A DNA stretch of 64,000 bases from Deltaproteobacteria bacterium (lineage in GTDB: Bacteria; Desulfobacterota; Desulfuromonadia; Geobacterales; Geobacteraceae): NCBI GenBank assembly GCA_009668975.1, contig SBEG01000006.1:124001-188000 (forward strand), given 5' to 3'. Both the position numbers and the translations under genes were made by a program. Below are positions 61,809-64,000 of this stretch, in pieces (position 1 is the first letter of the stretch; every line of letters starts with the position of its first letter). The notes below the pieces were generated by a model. The model had not been told where the DNA came from and made no database searches. It worked only from the letters and a program-made list of their open reading frames with translations.

Positions 61809-61994
61809 GTGTACCTCGTTATGGAAAACTTTATTATCGATAACGGATGAATCGAACATCTGTCTGTTCATTGAACCAAGGTTTCAAACACCGGCTTTTA
61901 CTCTATAGACGAACTGAAATTGAAAAGGATACAGCCATCCTAAAAATTTTCTTGCATATGACTTGTCTGGCACTGTCCATTGGAGATCACGATT

Positions 61995-62636
61995 ATGAGA
62001 GCCGGAAACTTAGAGAAATGTGATCTTAATTTTCATAAGATCCATGACATGTATCGACCGAAAATCTTCCGCTACCTCTCAAATCTGATCGATGAATACG
62101 AGGCGGAGGATCTCACTCAGGAGGTATTTGCGAAGGTAAGCAGGAACCTGGAAACATTCAGGGGAGACTCCCATATCTCAACCTGGATATATCGGATCGC
62201 CACAAACCTGGCCATAGACAGGATCCGCTACTGCACGTTACCGTTTGTACACCCTTTCAAGAGAGCAGAGGCATCCATTGACGCCCCGGAGGAAATCGAG
62301 GACCGGAATATCTGGACGGGGGAAAAGCCCTATTCCGCTGAACAGAACCTCATTCGCGGAGAAATGTCTGACTGCATAAGAAGTTGCCTTGAAAATCTTC
62401 CCGAGACGTTCCGAGTCGTTTTGGTGCTCAGCGAATTGGAGAGCTTCAGGAACAAGGAAATTGCGGAAATCACGGGAGGAACTCTCGAAACGGTAAAAAT
62501 CAGGCTGCATCGGGCACGGGTCCTGCTAAGGAAGGAAATCGAAAGAAATTGCCGAGTATACCGGGATGAGCGGAATGAGCTGGCATGTGAGCCTACAGAA
62601 GAATTTTCCCGTAATAAAACCAGCGTTTCCAAATAA
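61995..62636 (+). CDS. ECF-family RNA polymerase sigma factor
   Basis: A 213-residue sigma-70-family factor; start ATG at 61995 with GGAG 9 bases before (a TTG at 61980 also opens the frame). Region 2: FRYLSNLIDEYEAEDLTQEVFAKVSRNLETF followed by HISTWIYRIATNLAIDRIR, with the -10 recognition helix. Region 4: CLENLPETFRVVLVLSELESFRNKEIAEITGGTLETVKIRLHRARVLLRKEI. No anti-sigma gene is adjacent; the loop between regions is longer than usual (about 40 residues). It diverges from the CMD genes and may control them, since CMD genes often accompany ECF sigma factors. Confidence 0.95.
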   Translation: MRAGNLEKCDLNFHKIHDMYRPKIFRYLSNLIDEYEAEDLTQEVFAKVSRNLETFRGDSHISTWIYRIATNLAIDRIRYCTLPFVHPFKRAEASIDAPEEIEDRNIWTGEKPYSAEQNLIRGEMSDCIRSCLENLPETFRVVLVLSELESFRNKEIAEITGGTLETVKIRLHRARVLLRKEIERNCRVYRDERNELACEPTEEFSRNKTSVSK

Positions 62637-62891
62637 AAGGGCAGCATTTCTTCTCGAACCATACAGTACTGCAAAGGCGACCAAGGAAACTGTTTTCGCG
62701 GCGATGGTATCAGGCTTTTTCATCCAGCAACTGAAAGCGCCCCCCGAACTGAAGGGTTTGACTCATTTTCACCTCCCCCAGGCTAAATTGACTGCCGCAT
62801 CAGCAACGCCACAAGCAATTCCTTGCTTGTGAATTTCCAATCGGATGTAGTAAAGTGCGCCCATAAAAACTTCATTGCGGGAGTATTCCTG

Positions 62892-63881
62892 ATGCCTGGC
62901 CCCAGAATCGCCAGTTACCTGTTTGCAGCGTTTGCCGTGCTCTTGGTGCTGCACTTTCATCTGCTGGCAGCGGTCTTTGCCGGCCTGGCCGTCCATGTGC
63001 TGACCGTCAAACTCGCCCGGCGTCTCCCTGTGACCTGGGCCCGATGGGCACACGAGATAGCCCTCGCCGTCATAGCCGTGCTGGTCATCTCGGGATTTAT
63101 CGGCGCCGTTCTCGGACTCTGGTCGTTTCTCATCGCCAAGGGAGGAATGGGTGCTCTCATCTCCACCGTAGCCGATACCCTGGAAAAGCTGCGGCTGTTT
63201 CTCCCTCCTTCCGTCGCCGACGCCTTGCCGGATACGGTGGAGGATTTGCGCGAACCGCTTGCCCAGATGCTGCGGGAACATGGTCAAAAGATTTCTACTG
63301 TCGGAATTAAAGGTTTCAAGACACTGGCGCACGTGCTGCTCGGCCTGGTTGTCGGTGGCATGACCGCTCTCTACCAGTTCGACGGTTCCGATAACCGGCC
63401 GCCGCTGGCCGCGGCCTTGCACTCCCGCGCCAAGGCCCTGACGGATGCCTTCGACAAAGTCGTATTCGCCCAGGTCAAGATTTCGGCACTCAACACCATT
63501 CTCACTGCGATATATCTCCTGGTCGCCCTCCCCTTGTTCGATATCCACCTCCCGCTGCTCACGGTCATCATCCCCCTCACCTTCATCGTCGGCCTCCTCC
63601 CCGTCATTGGCAACCTTATCTCAAATACCGTGATTGTCATGGTGAGCCTGGGAGTATCGCCAGGGGTGGCAGTGGCCTCACTGATCTTTCTCGTTGTCAT
63701 CCACAAACTGGAGTATTTCACCAACGCCCGCATAGTCGGCGGTGAAGTCCAGGCCAGAGCATGGGAACTTCTCTGCGCCATGCTGATCATGGAAGCCGTT
63801 TTCGGCGTGGCAGGACTGGTTGCCGCTCCGGTCGCCTATGCCTGGATGAAGTCCGAAATGAAGGCGCGATGCTTGATTTAG
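62892..63881 (+). CDS. AI-2E-family membrane transporter
   Basis: A 329-residue membrane protein starting MPGPRIASYLFAAFAVLLV at 62892, with GGGAG 9 bases upstream. About seven or eight helices are visible: an N-terminal pair, a cytosolic coiled region (DTLEKLRLFLPPSVADALPDTVEDLREPLAQM) and a C-terminal block (PLLTVIIPLTFIVGLLPVIGNLISN, GVSPGVAVASLIFLVV, LEYFTNARIVGGEV) that contains the conserved P-x-x-G-x-x-IGN-like signature of the PerM/AI-2E family. Members export small signals or ions; the substrate is unknown. It converges with the reductase gene at the window edge. Confidence 0.9.
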   Translation: MPGPRIASYLFAAFAVLLVLHFHLLAAVFAGLAVHVLTVKLARRLPVTWARWAHEIALAVIAVLVISGFIGAVLGLWSFLIAKGGMGALISTVADTLEKLRLFLPPSVADALPDTVEDLREPLAQMLREHGQKISTVGIKGFKTLAHVLLGLVVGGMTALYQFDGSDNRPPLAAALHSRAKALTDAFDKVVFAQVKISALNTILTAIYLLVALPLFDIHLPLLTVIIPLTFIVGLLPVIGNLISNTVIVMVSLGVSPGVAVASLIFLVVIHKLEYFTNARIVGGEVQARAWELLCAMLIMEAVFGVAGLVAAPVAYAWMKSEMKARCLI

Positions 63882-63891
63882 AAATCTTCGT

Positions 63892-64000
63892 CTAGTACAG
63901 AAGATTAAAGTCCTCCGTTATTATCTGGTCTTTCGGCACACCGAGCTCTTCAAATTGCTTGATAAGGGCGACTACCATTGGAGATGGCCCGCAAAGGAAA
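63892..64000 (-). CDS. C-terminus of a flavin/NAD(P)H reductase, truncated by window
   Basis: The last 35 codons of a gene entering from the right edge, ending at TAG in 63892-63894. The readable end is FLCGPSPMVVALIKQFEELG and then ITEDFNLLY. CGPxPM followed by a helix and a terminal EDF is the hallmark of the NAD-binding end of ferredoxin:NADP reductase-like flavoproteins (as in dihydroorotate dehydrogenase electron-transfer or sulfhydrogenase gamma subunits). The 5' end and exact family lie outside the window. Confidence 0.75.
   Translation of the reverse strand, partial: FLCGPSPMVVALIKQFEELGVPKDQIITEDFNLLY

Noticed and set aside
61966..61980. TGGCACTGTCCATTGG upstream of the ECF sigma gene as a plus-strand sigma-54 promoter
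   Set aside because: The -12 GC is missing (GG instead) and no paired dyads occur upstream.

Overview
The window looks like a chromosomal segment of a Geobacter-type member of the Desulfuromonadota. This is an inference from gene content: sigma-54 circuitry with hybrid kinases, a PfaA/PfaD-like megasynthase, many small envelope-stress proteins, and a radical-SAM peptide cassette. No rRNA, tRNA, CRISPR array, integrase or insertion sequence was seen. Most genes lie on the minus strand.

Layout by region. (1) 1-1152: small stress-type genes behind a sigma-54 promoter. (2) 1256-20720: a lipid locus. Read along the minus strand it runs from a START-like secreted protein and a small HTH protein, through a B12-binding radical SAM enzyme, an extended SDR, a serine-palmitoyltransferase-like alpha-oxoamine synthase, two related GNAT-fold proteins of the bacterial ceramide synthase type and a putative papain-like protein, to a 2747-residue PfaD/PfaA-like polyketide synthase, a phosphopantetheinyl transferase and a BioF2-like acyltransferase. 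A PAP2/AUR1-like membrane phosphatase gene sits among them on the plus strand. The most economical reading is a sphingolipid-like or other secondary-lipid pathway with its own acyl-chain synthase. (3) 20755-33736: envelope genes, including a phospholipase D/cardiolipin synthase-type lipoprotein, BON proteins, a lipase-like lipoprotein, OmpA, FecR-like, Spy-like and several tiny membrane proteins. (4) 34228-40554: a hybrid histidine kinase, a receiver and two sigma-54 activators whose AAA+ regions are nearly identical in DNA. (5) 40758-43868: CinA-like, cold-shock and small genes. (6) 43953-53081: a giant cyclic beta-1,2-glucan synthase. (7) 54748-56896: a Wzm/Wzt-type polysaccharide ABC exporter. 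(8) 56911-59785: a RiPP cassette with a PqqD-like chaperone, two radical SAM/SPASM enzymes and a 55-residue Cys-rich precursor. (9) 60472-64000: three carboxymuconolactone-decarboxylase-family genes, an ECF sigma factor, an AI-2E-type transporter and the end of a flavin reductase gene.

The strongest new observation is a composite regulatory element present five times (near 1010, 25400, 32370, 33925 and 38640). Each copy has a -24/-12 sigma-54 promoter and, 96 bp upstream (94 in one case), two 16-bp dyads of the form CCGnCAyATrTGnCGG whose starts are exactly 18 bp apart. The copies stand in front of small envelope/stress genes and of the kinase-activator operon itself. This points to an autoregulated sigma-54 regulon whose likely activators are encoded in the same window.
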